This document shows, piece after piece, positions 1 through 10,047 of a DNA stretch of 64,000 bases; the first letter of the stretch is position 1, and each line of letters opens with the position of its first letter. The notes under the pieces were generated by a model. It was not told where the DNA came from and ran no database searches. It saw nothing but the letters and a program-made list of their open reading frames with translations. The position numbers and the translations under genes were made by a program. The stretch spans positions 71,468-135,467 of the forward strand of contig PHCB01000009.1 in the NCBI GenBank assembly GCA_002842095.1, written 5' to 3'. The DNA comes from a candidate division BRC1 bacterium HGW-BRC1-1. Lineage in GTDB: Bacteria; Sumerlaeota; Sumerlaeia; Sumerlaeales; Sumerlaeaceae.

Positions 1-484
1 AGGTCGACCAACCAACCTTGTTGCAATGGGAGAGTTCGCTTTCCTTTGCTGCCAACGCGGCAACCCAGAGTTGTTTGGTTTCTTGGTTGGAGTTCTTTTG
101 TTTAGCGATCTGAAAGGCGTCGTAGGCCACGAACCTCGTCTGCATTTGGTGCATCGTGGCCTCCCACTTAGGCCACAGGGTTTTTGCTGCCACGAGCTGA
201 ACCTTCATGCCCGACAGCGTATCTTGTCCTCGAGCCAGTTTCAGGAATGCCTGTCCGGACAACGAAAAACGGCGAGCTTCGGGCGAACCGCCATTCCCCA
301 CTTTTGCCGACACGGGTGAGGCGGACGCAGTTCCCTCCGGTTGATGTTGAACGGATGATTCCTGTGGTTGCGCGACGTTAGCGCCTGTGCCTTTATTGTC
401 GCCTGCGCACCCTGCAACGAAAAGAGCGGCTGAGATAGAAGCGCATAGAACCCATGATGGTGTAAGGAATCTTGTACCGGACAT
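1..484 (-). CDS. Putative lipoprotein, C-terminus truncated by window edge
   Basis: Reverse-strand reading frame open to base 1 (absent from ORF track because no stop): MSGTRFLTPSWVLCASISAALFVAGCAGDNKGTGANVAQPQ...; signal peptide plus lipobox VAGC. Confidence 0.7.
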   Translation of the reverse strand, partial: MSGTRFLTPSWVLCASISAALFVAGCAGDNKGTGANVAQPQESSVQHQPEGTASASPVSAKVGNGGSPEARRFSLSGQAFLKLARGQDTLSGMKVQLVAAKTLWPKWEATMHQMQTRFVAYDAFQIAKQKNSNQETKQLWVAALAAKESELSHCNKVGWST

Positions 485-793
485 ATCTTTTTCCCCCCTG
501 CAATCTCGGAAATTCCAAGCGAGTCGAACATTGATTCCCACGTGAAATCATTGATGTCAACTCAGAGATTGCGTGCGTGATTGTTTCGTGGAAACAAGCT
601 CTCGTGGCCCTGTACCCTTCTATCTTTCCCGCGCTGGTTTTTTTTATTGCGCGCGCGGATCATTTCCTGTCAGATTAAACTGTTAACTAAACACCGGAAC
701 GTAGTTGAGGCGCAGGCGGGCGGGCCGGGGTTGTTGATATGTTCCTGCTACTGTTAGTATCATGTTGCCAGCGTAAGGAGTGCAGACTTCCCC

Positions 794-1201
794 ATGAGCG
801 CGATTGAACAGGTGCAAATTCCGGAAAAGCTTTTTTATCGTATCAACGAGGTGGCCACCATCACGCAGGTGAAGCCCTACGTGCTGCGCTATTGGGAGAC
901 GGAATTCCCAACGCTGGCGCCCGAGAAGGACGACAACGATCAGCGGCGCTACCGCAAGGGTGACATCGAGGTGGTGTTGCAGATCAAGCGGTTGCTGTAT
1001 GAGGAGAAGTTCACCATCGCGGGCGCGCGCAAGCAGTTGAAAGAGATGGGCTCGAACCATGGCGCGGCGACTGCCGCGGCGCGGTCGGCCAGTGGCCCGG
1101 CTCCGGTGAAGGTGGACCTCGACCGCTTCCAGCGCATCAGCACTTCGTTGGGCGATCTGCGGCGCGACCTGACGGAGCTATACCGCCTGATTTCGCAGTA
1201 A
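794..1201 (+). CDS. MerR family transcriptional regulator
   Basis: 135 aa; FYRINEVATITQVKPYVLRYWETEFPTLAP...RRYRKGDIEVVLQIKRLLYEEKFTIAGARKQLKE typical MerR HTH. Confidence 0.9.
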   Translation: MSAIEQVQIPEKLFYRINEVATITQVKPYVLRYWETEFPTLAPEKDDNDQRRYRKGDIEVVLQIKRLLYEEKFTIAGARKQLKEMGSNHGAATAAARSASGPAPVKVDLDRFQRISTSLGDLRRDLTELYRLISQ

Positions 1202-1232
1202 CGCCCGCCCCCGACCGCAGCGCGCCGCCGCA

Positions 1233-2525
1233 TCAGCGCCCGATGCTGTAGTAGCGGAACCCGAACTTGCGTGCCTTCTCGGGGTGGTAAATGTTGCGCC
1301 CGTCGAACATCACGCGCTCCTTCATGCCCTCGCCCAGTTTCTCGAGGTTGAGCAACTTGAATTCGTTCCAGTCGGTCACCACGATCACGGCGTCGGCGCC
1401 CTCGGCCGCCTCGTAGGCGGTGCGGGCAAAGGTCACGCCGGTGAGCATGGTCCTGGCCACATCCATGGAGACCGGATCGTATGCCTTCACGCTGGCACCG
1501 GCCTCCTGCAGGGCGGCGATGATCTCCACGCTTTTTGCCTCGCGCATGTCGTCGGTGTTGGCCTTGAACGCCAGGCCGAGGATGCCGATGGTTTTGCCCT
1601 TCAGTTCATCGCCCATCTCCTGGCGGATGCGGCGCACGAAGCGCGGCACGCGGTCTTCGTTGGTCGCAATCACGGCGTCAAAAATCGCGGTGTCTTCGCC
1701 AAACTCGCGCGTTACATGGCGCAGGCTGAGCGTGTCCTTGGGGAAGCACGAGCCACCGAAACCGAGCCCGGCCTGCAGAAATTCTTTGCCGATGCGCGAG
1801 TCGTAACCCATGCCCTTGGCCACGGCGGTCACGTCGGCGCCGGCGCGCTCGCAGATATTGGCGATGGTGTTGATGAAGGAAATCTTCGTGGCGAGGAATG
1901 CATTGCTGGCGTACTTGATCATCTCGGCGCTTTCCACGTCGGTGATGAGCATGGGCACTTCCAGCGGCGCGTAAAGCTCGAGCAGGGCCATGGCCACGTG
2001 GTTGTTGGGCGCGCCGATGACGATGCGCTCGGGGTTGAGCGAGTCGGCGATGGCCGACCCCTCCTTGAGAAACTCGGGATTGCTGACCACGTCGAAATCG
2101 ATGGTGCGACGGCGGTGGTGTTCCACGGTCTTGCGCACAAAATCGCCGGTGCCGACGGGCACGGTGCTCTTGTTTACGATGATCGTGTACTTCTCCATGT
2201 GCCCGGCGATTTCTTTCGCCACTTCCTCGATGTAGCACAGGTCCGTTTCGCCGGTGTCCTTGGGGGGCGTGCCAACGGCAATGAAAACAACCAGTGAATT
2301 CTTGACGGCCGTGGCGAGATCGGTGGTGAAACTGATGCGGTTTTCCTCGCGGTTGCGTCGCACCATTTCTTCCAGGCCGGGCTCGTAGATCGGCATGATG
2401 TTGTTGTTGAGCATCTCAACTTTGGACGCGTCTTTGTCGACGCAGATAACCTCGTTGCCGAGGTCGGCAAAGCAAACGCCCGTCACCAGGCCCACATAAC
2501 CGGTTCCAACCACACATACGTTCAT
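1233..2525 (-). CDS. ugd: UDP-glucose/GDP-mannose 6-dehydrogenase
   Basis: MNVCVVGTGYVGLVTGVCFADLGNEVICVDKD... NAD-binding motif; GFGGSCFPKDT catalytic Cys motif; start set at MNVCVVG (2525). Confidence 0.93.
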   Translation of the reverse strand: MNVCVVGTGYVGLVTGVCFADLGNEVICVDKDASKVEMLNNNIMPIYEPGLEEMVRRNREENRISFTTDLATAVKNSLVVFIAVGTPPKDTGETDLCYIEEVAKEIAGHMEKYTIIVNKSTVPVGTGDFVRKTVEHHRRRTIDFDVVSNPEFLKEGSAIADSLNPERIVIGAPNNHVAMALLELYAPLEVPMLITDVESAEMIKYASNAFLATKISFINTIANICERAGADVTAVAKGMGYDSRIGKEFLQAGLGFGGSCFPKDTLSLRHVTREFGEDTAIFDAVIATNEDRVPRFVRRIRQEMGDELKGKTIGILGLAFKANTDDMREAKSVEIIAALQEAGASVKAYDPVSMDVARTMLTGVTFARTAYEAAEGADAVIVVTDWNEFKLLNLEKLGEGMKERVMFDGRNIYHPEKARKFGFRYYSIGR

Positions 2526-2710
2526 CGCGCACGAAATCCTTTCAGGCAAAACCCTGTACCGCTTCACGGTTTTAGGCCGTGAGGGGCAAGCTAAATCTTT
2601 GTCGGGGGCGCGGATGGGAGGAAGGGGAGGGATGGGAGGGATGGCGGCAATCAGGGGCGGATACCGGCGGGACGCCAGCTATGGGCGATGCGGTGGTGCT
2701 CCAAGGCTGC

Positions 2711-2803
2711 GACCCCTTCCGGGGTCGAAACTGTTTCGAACTGTTTCCGGTGGTGTCGCTGCGCTCAACCACCGGCTAATAGCTCATATCCCTCCGGGAT
2801 ATG
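2711..2803 (+). repeat. Composite intergenic palindromic element, copy A
   Basis: Three consecutive hairpins: GACCCCTTCCGGGGTC (2711-2726), CCGGTGGTgtcgctgcgctcAACCACCGG (2747-2775), catatcccTCCgggatatg (2785-2803). Confidence 0.75.
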
Positions 2804-2859
2804 GTTTCACTGTGGGACATTTATCGTCTGGCAGGCCATACCGAACCTGAAGCGTTCAT

Positions 2860-2943
2860 CGCCCATTGGAGGAACATCTCATCCTTGAACCCGGAGGAGT
2901 TCATAGCTCATTAGCCGGTGGTTGAGCGCAGCGACACCACCGG
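2860..2943 (-). repeat. Composite intergenic palindromic element, copy B, inverted relative to copy A
   Basis: 2915-2943 is the exact 29-nt reverse complement of 2747-2775, followed on the minus strand by related ctaatgagctatgaactcctccgggttcaagg. Confidence 0.7.
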
Positions 2944-3044
2944 ACCTCGCATCATTACCGTCCGCATCCCGGCGGGATGCCAGCCTTGTGAAGGTGATTT
3001 CTCTCCTTATGAAGAGCGTTTCCGGCTTTCGGTAGCTTTATGCC

Positions 3045-3203
3045 ATGTTCCGACGTCTGCGCGCATTTTTCCGCAACCTCTTCGGCGGCGAAGGGGAGAT
3101 TCTCTGCGACACCTGCAAATATGATTTCGGCAGCGCCTGCACGCGGCCCGAACGGCCTAACGCCACGCGTTGCCCGGATTATCGCCGGGCGGGCAGAGGC
3201 TGA
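3045..3203 (+). CDS. Small Cys-rich protein, 52 aa
   Basis: MFRRLRAFFRNLFGGEGEILCDTCKYDFGSACTRPERPNATRCPDYRRAGRG; CxxC-x7-C-x10-C arrangement; below the ORF-track size cut-off. Confidence 0.5.
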   Translation: MFRRLRAFFRNLFGGEGEILCDTCKYDFGSACTRPERPNATRCPDYRRAGRG

Positions 3204-3234
3204 AGCCGCCGCCTCTCCCGCCCGACGCACTGAC

Positions 3235-6200
3235 TTAGTTCTGGTGGGTGATCACGGGTGCGAACGGTGCGCCCTGGAAGACGTGAACGCGGCCGGAGTC
3301 GCGGGCGCCTCCATCATCCAATGCTCCGGCGATGGCGATTAAGTTTCCGCCCGAGACGACGGTGCTGCCGAGCATGTCGCGGTAGCCCGGTTGCGGGTTG
3401 GGCAACACGGCGGCAGGCCTGATGCCCGAGGCGGGGGTGTAGACATACGCAAGACCGGCATCACGCGTGCCCTCATCGCTGCCCGGGGTGCCCACGCACG
3501 CAATACCACCAGTAAACGCCACGGCGGAACCGAAGCGGTCCCACCGCGCGGGGGCGGGGAATTCGAGTGTTGCCAGGTGCGCGCCCGTGTTGGCATCGAA
3601 CCCATACGCACGTCCGGCGTTGTAAGTGGGCCGGTTGTCTCCCGGCGCGCCCACGACCAACAGGTCGCCGTCGAGAGCCACCGCCTGGCCGAAAGAATTG
3701 TAGACGCTCGGTTCGGGCGACACACAGGTGGTCAGCCACTGACCATCGGCGGCGTTGAACAGATGCACCGCGCCCGCGCGATTAGCCGCACGACTGTCGC
3801 CCGGTGCGCCCACGGCGAGCTTGCCGCCATTGAGAGACACCGACGCACCGAAGCGCGCATCGCGCGCCGACGCCGGGTTGCCAATGCGCGTTACCAGCGC
3901 GCCGGTGCGCATGTTAAACACCCACACAGCGCCGGAGCTGCGCTGGCCGTCGTAGTCGAGTTGCACGCCCACCGCCAGCAGATCGCCCTCGGCAGAAAGC
4001 ACGGCACCGAAAGATTCGCCGGTGTAGGGTTGGGGGTTGTCGATGCGATGGAGAAGCGTGCCGTCGCCGCTATAGATAAAGACGGCCCCTGCGCCGCGAG
4101 CACGGCCCACGTTGGCTCCGGATGCACCCACGGCCAGCAGCGGATCATCCGCTATGCCGCCCAACGCCACGCCCCGGCCAAACGCCATGCGGTTCTGCAT
4201 GACCGGCGGCGGGGTGAGCCGCAGGGGTGTGGTCGTGTCGACGCTCTCATAAAGATAAGCAGCGCCGGCAGCTGTGCGTCCGGTGTACTCACCCGGTGCG
4301 CCCACCAAAATGCGCGGGCCGCGAATGGCGATGGACGCACCAAACTGCGCACTGCGCGATGGAGTCGGAGCGGTGAGAACGCGCAGCGGTGTGCCGACCC
4401 AGGGTGAGGGCGGGTAGGTGACCGTCACCAAGCCCGAGGTTATGCCCGGAGTGTTGCCAAAGTAAGGCGTAATACGGTAGCTGAAGACTCCGCTCAGAGG
4501 CGCAGAGGCATCCAGCGCAGAACCGGCGGGATCAAGCTCGGTCACCGAGACGGTATTCCAGAAGAGGTCAAAGACGCGACGCTCGACGAGATAACCGCTG
4601 GGCAGCATCTGCGGAGGAATCCACGAGAGGCGAACACCCATCGGGGTGACCGCAGCGGTGAACTCGGACACACCGGGGTAATCCACGGGAAGAGCCATGG
4701 TTTGCGTTTCGATGGGTGACGACTGCGTGGCACCGCCCTCGTTGTACGCCTCCACCTTGAGATCGATGCGTGTGTCGGGGGGCAGGTCCGTGATGCGCAG
4801 ACTGGTTTGATTTGGTGTGTTGCCGTCGATGCGCGTCCACGGCCCGAGGGCGATGGACACCCAAACGTTGAACCCGTCTTCGTTATTGCTGTTGTCGGTC
4901 CAGTTGAGGATGAGGCTCGACGTAGTGATGTCGGTGGCCGCCAGACCCGTCGGGGCCGCAGGCGGCGGCGCGAGGGTGGAGGTAAAGACGACATCGCTGG
5001 CAGCAGCGCCAACGGAGTTGAACGCCTCGATGTAGAGAGCAATGCTGAGGCCCGGCGTGAGACCGTTAACCACGGTGGACGTGGTGTTCGGGGGCAATAC
5101 GTCGTACTCCAGAAAGCCTCCGCCTTCGATGCTCAGCATCACGCGGAAGCCGTTCTCGTTGGGGCTGGTGTCGGTCCACGAGATGGCCACGCCGTCCGAC
5201 AGCCGCTGCTCCACAACCGGTGTACCGGGAATATTGGGCGGCGGGGGCAGAATGAGCGGCAGCGTGCGCGTGGTGGTTTGAAGCGAATAGGACGTCCCGT
5301 AAGGGTTGGTCGCCGCCATGCGGAAACGATATTCCGTGTCGGGCGTGAGTCCGGTGACGGTGGCGCTGGTGGTGTTGGGAGGCAACTGCAACACCGATTC
5401 CCACAGCACGGCCCCCGCGATCTGCACATCGAACCGGGTTTCATCGGCGCTGTTATCCTGCCACGTCAGCGTCACCGCGTTGTGGGTCACGTTCACCGCG
5501 TCGAGGAAGCTGGGCGGCGGCGGGGGCGGCGGGTTGGGATCGTAATGCGTCAGGGGAGACGTAGCCTCGCCCCACGGGTTCACGGCCACCACACGGTATT
5601 CGTAATAAAGCCCGGGAAAGATGCTCATATCGAGGAACGTGGTGGTGTTGGCGGGAAGCTCGGCGAGAGTCTGGAAGGCGTAAATGGTGGTCGAGCGCTC
5701 AAGGCGATAGGTCGTCTCGCGGTCCACATCGTTCCAGTTTACGTTCACCCACACGCCGGTGGCCGGCGTAATGACCGGCGCGGATGGGGCATCTGGTGGG
5801 AGTCCGTTGGTGGACACGTTCAGAACGTTTGAAAAGATTGCCAGGTCAGTAAGAGATAATGTCCTCACACGGAACCGGTAGGCGGTATCAGCGGTAAGGC
5901 CGCCGGCCACCGCGCTGGTGGATCCGGCGGGTAGTGTTGCAATCGTCGTGAAAGCACCCGCTCCCTCAGCCTGCTGAAGTTCGAAACCGGACTCGTTCGT
6001 CGCCAGGTCGTCCCACGCTAACGAAACGGAAATGGTTTGTACGCTTGTGGCCCGAAGGTTATCGGCTTTGCCTTCCGTGCAGATGGTGTAGTCCGAAAAA
6101 TTGCTTTCGCCGAAATCTGCGGGAATTCCAGCGCCCCTCGACAGACCCACGATGCCGCCGAGGGTTCCCATGCTTAAATGGGTCAGGCGGATTCTTCCGT

Positions 6201-8391
6201 CATAAAAAAGCTCCACCATGAACGAGCTTAGGGCAGTGGTATTGCCCCATTCCGGTACTACTGTGTAGCCGATGGCAACGCCCCCGGCGAAGGGCAGCGT
6301 GCGACACTGGCCTGCGGCAACCACAAAGTCTTCATGCAAAGCAGCGATGCGGGGACGCGAAAAATATACAGCCAGACTGGAACCGTAGTTATCCGTTGAG
6401 GACCCGGCGGTACTACCAAAAGCCAGGAAACCATTGCTGGAAACATGAACGTTCGGATAAGAGACGCCGAAGAACGGGAAGGTGTTACCGGAGGGAAAAG
6501 TGACGGTTTGGATAACATCGTCGCCCGTGGCAATTGCAGTTCCACCGCTCACATTGACCGGAAAAGCGGACCCGGGCGCCAGGACCTTGCGGCAGACCTG
6601 ATACCCACCGGCCGCAGTGGCGTCGGGGTAGAAGGTCCACTGTTGGTTGGAGGTGTCGACGTTATCAGTCGAAAACGATTCGAAGTATTCGGTGAAGTAA
6701 TCGGCGGACTGTACCGGGGTACGGAAGGTCCAGACGGGACCTGTAACAGTGCCGGTAATGTTAGTGGCACTCACCTGCCAGTACATCTGTGTGTCGGGGG
6801 GTAACAAATGGTTCTTTAAGAAGCTGCCCAAACTAAAGGGCATAGCTGCCGGGCTCATTCCAGAAGAACTATAAGTCGTAACCCCGTCGTTAATCGCAAT
6901 GCCGAACGTGTCTGCGTTCGTCATCGACCAGGTTCCTGCAACGTTGACGGGCACGCTGGTAGCTCCATCGGCCGGGAAAGGCGCCGAGGGAACTGCGGGC
7001 GGGTTGCGCACAATAAGACGAGCGGTGCGATCAATGGTACTTCCCGTGGCCAGATTGCCAAATTGAACATAACTGAAATAGCTCGCCTCGCCAAAAGCCT
7101 CTGCGTTTGCGTTGTAGCACGCACCCACCTCGAACTGTTCGCCGGGGGCGAGCGTGCCAGAGGAAGCGGAAAGGGTTACGAAAGAAGCCACGCCGGTGGC
7201 TGTCCAGGAGAGCGGAGCACTGCCTCCATTGGTGAGTGTGTAAGTGGTGCAGGCGGGCGTAAAGGGACCGCCGACGGGACCCATGGCCGTCACTTCGCCA
7301 ACGGGAGTGACAGTGAGGTCATCCGCCAGTTCACCCGTAACGGAAACGTCATCGATGAAGATGCCGTCGGAAGGATAGCTGTAATTGTCGTACTGGTTGA
7401 AGCGGATATAAATGACGTTGTCCAACGCCAGACCATGCTGTTGCGCGGTCGTTTCGAGGAAAACGCTATATTGGGTCCAGGCGGAAAGAGACGCACCCGC
7501 AGACGTGCGCAGTGGCTGCACTTCATACCACAGCGATCCGTCGGTGCTGATGGCGACGCCGTCGAAATTTGACGATCCGGTAAAGGGATTGGTGGCCGGG
7601 GCCTCGGATTCGTCGCCCGCGATATATGCCCAGAAGGTGAGTAGTTCATTGCGCGATTGCGAAACATCCAGAAGCAACGTGGCCTCGTTTCGCGAGTAGG
7701 TTCCGTCCACAGACGAGTCCATCTTCATGGACGACGCGCCGTTTTTCTTCACATCGGAGGAAGGAACAATACGCCCCGCGGCGGTGCTGGTCAGCACCCA
7801 CGGGAAGCCGATGGAGGCGTTCTCGAAACCGTCAAAGAAGGGCAGCCCGGGATTGCTCGACGTGCGGAACGCGTAGCAGGCGCCAGCGTTGTTGTCGGTC
7901 GCCTCGTTCCCGGCCACGTCGGTGACGGTAACCGTGAGAGTGTACGTGGTGTTGGGGGTCAGGTTGTCGAGCAGAATGCTTGTCAGCGCCGACGGTGTGG
8001 CGGATGACGCCTGCCGCGTGGGGCTGCCGCACGTGAGTCCGAAATTCACCAGACCGGTGACCGGCTCATTGGTCTGGATATTAACGGTGGCCGCGGTGCC
8101 GGAAATGCCGACCACGGTTACGCCCTGAACCACCGGCAGCTCGGCATCGTAACGCGCCGAGTCGATGCTTTGCGCGGTGTTGCTGGTACCATCGTCGGCA
8201 TCCTCATAGGTAACGATCATTGTGTCTGTCGCTGCCACCGTCAGCACCGGGTCGGCGGGGCCGGCCGGCGAGGCGGTCTCGCTGACCAACGCCATGCCCG
8301 AGAAGCTACCGCTGGCGGGCGAGGTCTCTGTGAGTATAAGCTCCGGTCCGGAAGCTTCGACGCTGGAAGGCGTCGTAGGCATCGCGATCAA
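3235..8391 (-). CDS. Giant fibronectin type III protein with C-terminal FG-GAP-like repeats; probably the frameshifted 3' part of the 8306-9880 gene
   Basis: Repeated APTGLAATDITTSSLILNWTDNSNNEDGF-type FnIII modules; C-terminal repeats FGASVSLNGGKLAVGAPGDSRAANRAGAVHLFNA; apparent TTG start at 8391 inside upstream ORF. Confidence 0.85.
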   Translation of the reverse strand: MIAMPTTPSSVEASGPELILTETSPASGSFSGMALVSETASPAGPADPVLTVAATDTMIVTYEDADDGTSNTAQSIDSARYDAELPVVQGVTVVGISGTAATVNIQTNEPVTGLVNFGLTCGSPTRQASSATPSALTSILLDNLTPNTTYTLTVTVTDVAGNEATDNNAGACYAFRTSSNPGLPFFDGFENASIGFPWVLTSTAAGRIVPSSDVKKNGASSMKMDSSVDGTYSRNEATLLLDVSQSRNELLTFWAYIAGDESEAPATNPFTGSSNFDGVAISTDGSLWYEVQPLRTSAGASLSAWTQYSVFLETTAQQHGLALDNVIYIRFNQYDNYSYPSDGIFIDDVSVTGELADDLTVTPVGEVTAMGPVGGPFTPACTTYTLTNGGSAPLSWTATGVASFVTLSASSGTLAPGEQFEVGACYNANAEAFGEASYFSYVQFGNLATGSTIDRTARLIVRNPPAVPSAPFPADGATSVPVNVAGTWSMTNADTFGIAINDGVTTYSSSGMSPAAMPFSLGSFLKNHLLPPDTQMYWQVSATNITGTVTGPVWTFRTPVQSADYFTEYFESFSTDNVDTSNQQWTFYPDATAAGGYQVCRKVLAPGSAFPVNVSGGTAIATGDDVIQTVTFPSGNTFPFFGVSYPNVHVSSNGFLAFGSTAGSSTDNYGSSLAVYFSRPRIAALHEDFVVAAGQCRTLPFAGGVAIGYTVVPEWGNTTALSSFMVELFYDGRIRLTHLSMGTLGGIVGLSRGAGIPADFGESNFSDYTICTEGKADNLRATSVQTISVSLAWDDLATNESGFELQQAEGAGAFTTIATLPAGSTSAVAGGLTADTAYRFRVRTLSLTDLAIFSNVLNVSTNGLPPDAPSAPVITPATGVWVNVNWNDVDRETTYRLERSTTIYAFQTLAELPANTTTFLDMSIFPGLYYEYRVVAVNPWGEATSPLTHYDPNPPPPPPPSFLDAVNVTHNAVTLTWQDNSADETRFDVQIAGAVLWESVLQLPPNTTSATVTGLTPDTEYRFRMAATNPYGTSYSLQTTTRTLPLILPPPPNIPGTPVVEQRLSDGVAISWTDTSPNENGFRVMLSIEGGGFLEYDVLPPNTTSTVVNGLTPGLSIALYIEAFNSVGAAASDVVFTSTLAPPPAAPTGLAATDITTSSLILNWTDNSNNEDGFNVWVSIALGPWTRIDGNTPNQTSLRITDLPPDTRIDLKVEAYNEGGATQSSPIETQTMALPVDYPGVSEFTAAVTPMGVRLSWIPPQMLPSGYLVERRVFDLFWNTVSVTELDPAGSALDASAPLSGVFSYRITPYFGNTPGITSGLVTVTYPPSPWVGTPLRVLTAPTPSRSAQFGASIAIRGPRILVGAPGEYTGRTAAGAAYLYESVDTTTPLRLTPPPVMQNRMAFGRGVALGGIADDPLLAVGASGANVGRARGAGAVFIYSGDGTLLHRIDNPQPYTGESFGAVLSAEGDLLAVGVQLDYDGQRSSGAVWVFNMRTGALVTRIGNPASARDARFGASVSLNGGKLAVGAPGDSRAANRAGAVHLFNAADGQWLTTCVSPEPSVYNSFGQAVALDGDLLVVGAPGDNRPTYNAGRAYGFDANTGAHLATLEFPAPARWDRFGSAVAFTGGIACVGTPGSDEGTRDAGLAYVYTPASGIRPAAVLPNPQPGYRDMLGSTVVSGGNLIAIAGALDDGGARDSGRVHVFQGAPFAPVITHQN

Positions 8392-9880
8392 AGCTCACCA
8401 CGCCGCGACTGTTGCGCAGGACCAGCGTTATGTCGGTGGCACGCCCGGGGATCACCGTCACGTTGGCAACGGTTGCTTCGCCCACACCCGCCTTCGATGC
8501 GTGAAGCTGGGCCGGGTGCGTCGTTTCCACGTCCAGAACGGCAAAGAAACCGTCGTGAGCCGACAGATAATTGCGGGCGTCGCCGGTCAGGTTTATCTTC
8601 GCGTCCACCACGGGGTTGCCCTGAATGTCCACCACATAGCCCACCACCGCGCCCAGAGTCGGGGCGCTCTTCCACGGCATATCCGGCACCGTGGTTGGTT
8701 GGTCGTAGCGCTGGGTTTTGAATGAGGTCCAATAATTATCCATGCTGCTGACGCTGAAAATGCAGTGGCCCATGGCCGACTGCAGTCGGGTCTGAGCATT
8801 CTCGGCCAGCAGCGCACTCACACTTTTCGCTGCGCCGTTGGTGGTGCTTCCGGCCACCACGCCGCGCCCGAAACTGCGCGCCTGCCAGTCGGCCAGAAGC
8901 AGCTCGAAGGGGTGCGAACTGCCCACCTCCCAGTAAATTTGTGGCACCATAAAATCGACCACGTGGTTCTCCATCCACGCCCAGCTATCCTGATACCATT
9001 CCTTCTGGCTCTGGGTGCCCGTGCCCTGGTAGAGCGTGGTGGAGTCTTTGTAAACGATGCCGAAGGGCGCCGCGCTGACTTCCACCCACGGCTTGTTCAG
9101 CATGATTTCGCCGTAGATGTTGCGCAGGTCATTGGTGATCTGGCGGCGCATGAAATCGCCCCATGTAAGAGAGTCGGGGTTGCCGTCGCCCGTGAAGCGC
9201 GCCTCGGTGATGGCATCGTGGGAATAGCCGGGACCGGGCGTGCGAATGCGGTCGAAGTGCACGCCATCCACATCGTAATTTTTCACGATGTGCATGATTT
9301 CGCGGCGGGTCCACCAGCTTGCCTCGGGGATGCCGGGGCTTATCCAGCGGTAACTATCGGAAGTGTTGGTGATGCCCTGGTCATCGCGAATGAGCCAGCT
9401 TTGCGCCAGCGGCACGTTGGGCCCGTGGAGGTTGTACTGGTGCTGCGGCACCGTGTTGGACGGGGGGATGGGCCCTGAGAGCGTATGCGTGTTGATGTAT
9501 GCATGAAACTTGAGGCCCCGCGAATGAGCCGCATTGATGGCGTAGGCCAGCGGATCCCAACCGGGGTTGGTCCAGTTGTAGGTGTCGCTCCACGGCTCGT
9601 AGGGCGAGGGGTAATGCACATCGCACTGGCCGCGCACCTGAAAGAGCACCGTGTTGAAGTTGTTGTCCTTCAGCTTCTGCATGATGTTGTCGATGTTAGC
9701 CTTGGCCGTGGCCTGATTGGAACTGGGCCACTCGAACCGCGACACCCACATGGCGCGAACCTCGGGGGCGGGAGACTGCGCCAGAGCCGGCGCTGCGGCA
9801 AGACCGAGCCCCGCCACCACAAGCGCAACGAGCGTTGTCGTAAAATTAAAGAGATGCGAAATTAAGCCGGTTTGTTTCAT
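8306..9880 (-). CDS. GHL10-type (DUF187-like) glycosyl hydrolase-like secreted protein with carboxypeptidase-regulatory-like domain
   Basis: MKQTGLISHLFNFTTTLVALVVAGLGLAAAPALAQ signal; EVRAMWVSRFEWPSSNQATAKANIDNIMQKLKDNNFNTVLFQVRGQCDVHYPSPYEPWSD; start moved to 9880. Confidence 0.8.
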   Translation of the reverse strand: MKQTGLISHLFNFTTTLVALVVAGLGLAAAPALAQSPAPEVRAMWVSRFEWPSSNQATAKANIDNIMQKLKDNNFNTVLFQVRGQCDVHYPSPYEPWSDTYNWTNPGWDPLAYAINAAHSRGLKFHAYINTHTLSGPIPPSNTVPQHQYNLHGPNVPLAQSWLIRDDQGITNTSDSYRWISPGIPEASWWTRREIMHIVKNYDVDGVHFDRIRTPGPGYSHDAITEARFTGDGNPDSLTWGDFMRRQITNDLRNIYGEIMLNKPWVEVSAAPFGIVYKDSTTLYQGTGTQSQKEWYQDSWAWMENHVVDFMVPQIYWEVGSSHPFELLLADWQARSFGRGVVAGSTTNGAAKSVSALLAENAQTRLQSAMGHCIFSVSSMDNYWTSFKTQRYDQPTTVPDMPWKSAPTLGAVVGYVVDIQGNPVVDAKINLTGDARNYLSAHDGFFAVLDVETTHPAQLHASKAGVGEATVANVTVIPGRATDITLVLRNSRGVVSFDRDAYDAFQRRSFRTGAYTHRDLARQR

Positions 9881-10047
9881 GAGAAAAAATCTCCGCGCAA
9901 AGGTGGATTTTATAAATGGATATGCCATCCGAGCACGAATAACGACAAACCAGCCCACTTGTCGGATAAGCAGATGTAGCAAAATCAGCACCGGACAGAA
10001 AAGCAAAGGAAGAAAAGGAGCGAGGGAGGTCCAGCGAGCTGCATCCC

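Noticed and set aside
1284-2297. Long plus-strand ORF (337 aa) antisense to ugd
   Set aside because: Shadow ORF from GC-biased codon positions; the opposite strand encodes clear UDP-glucose dehydrogenase motifs
4807-5832. 341-aa plus-strand ORF and similar ORFs across 3.3-8.3 kb
   Set aside because: Antisense to the FnIII repeat protein; pseudo-coding from repeated GC-rich modules
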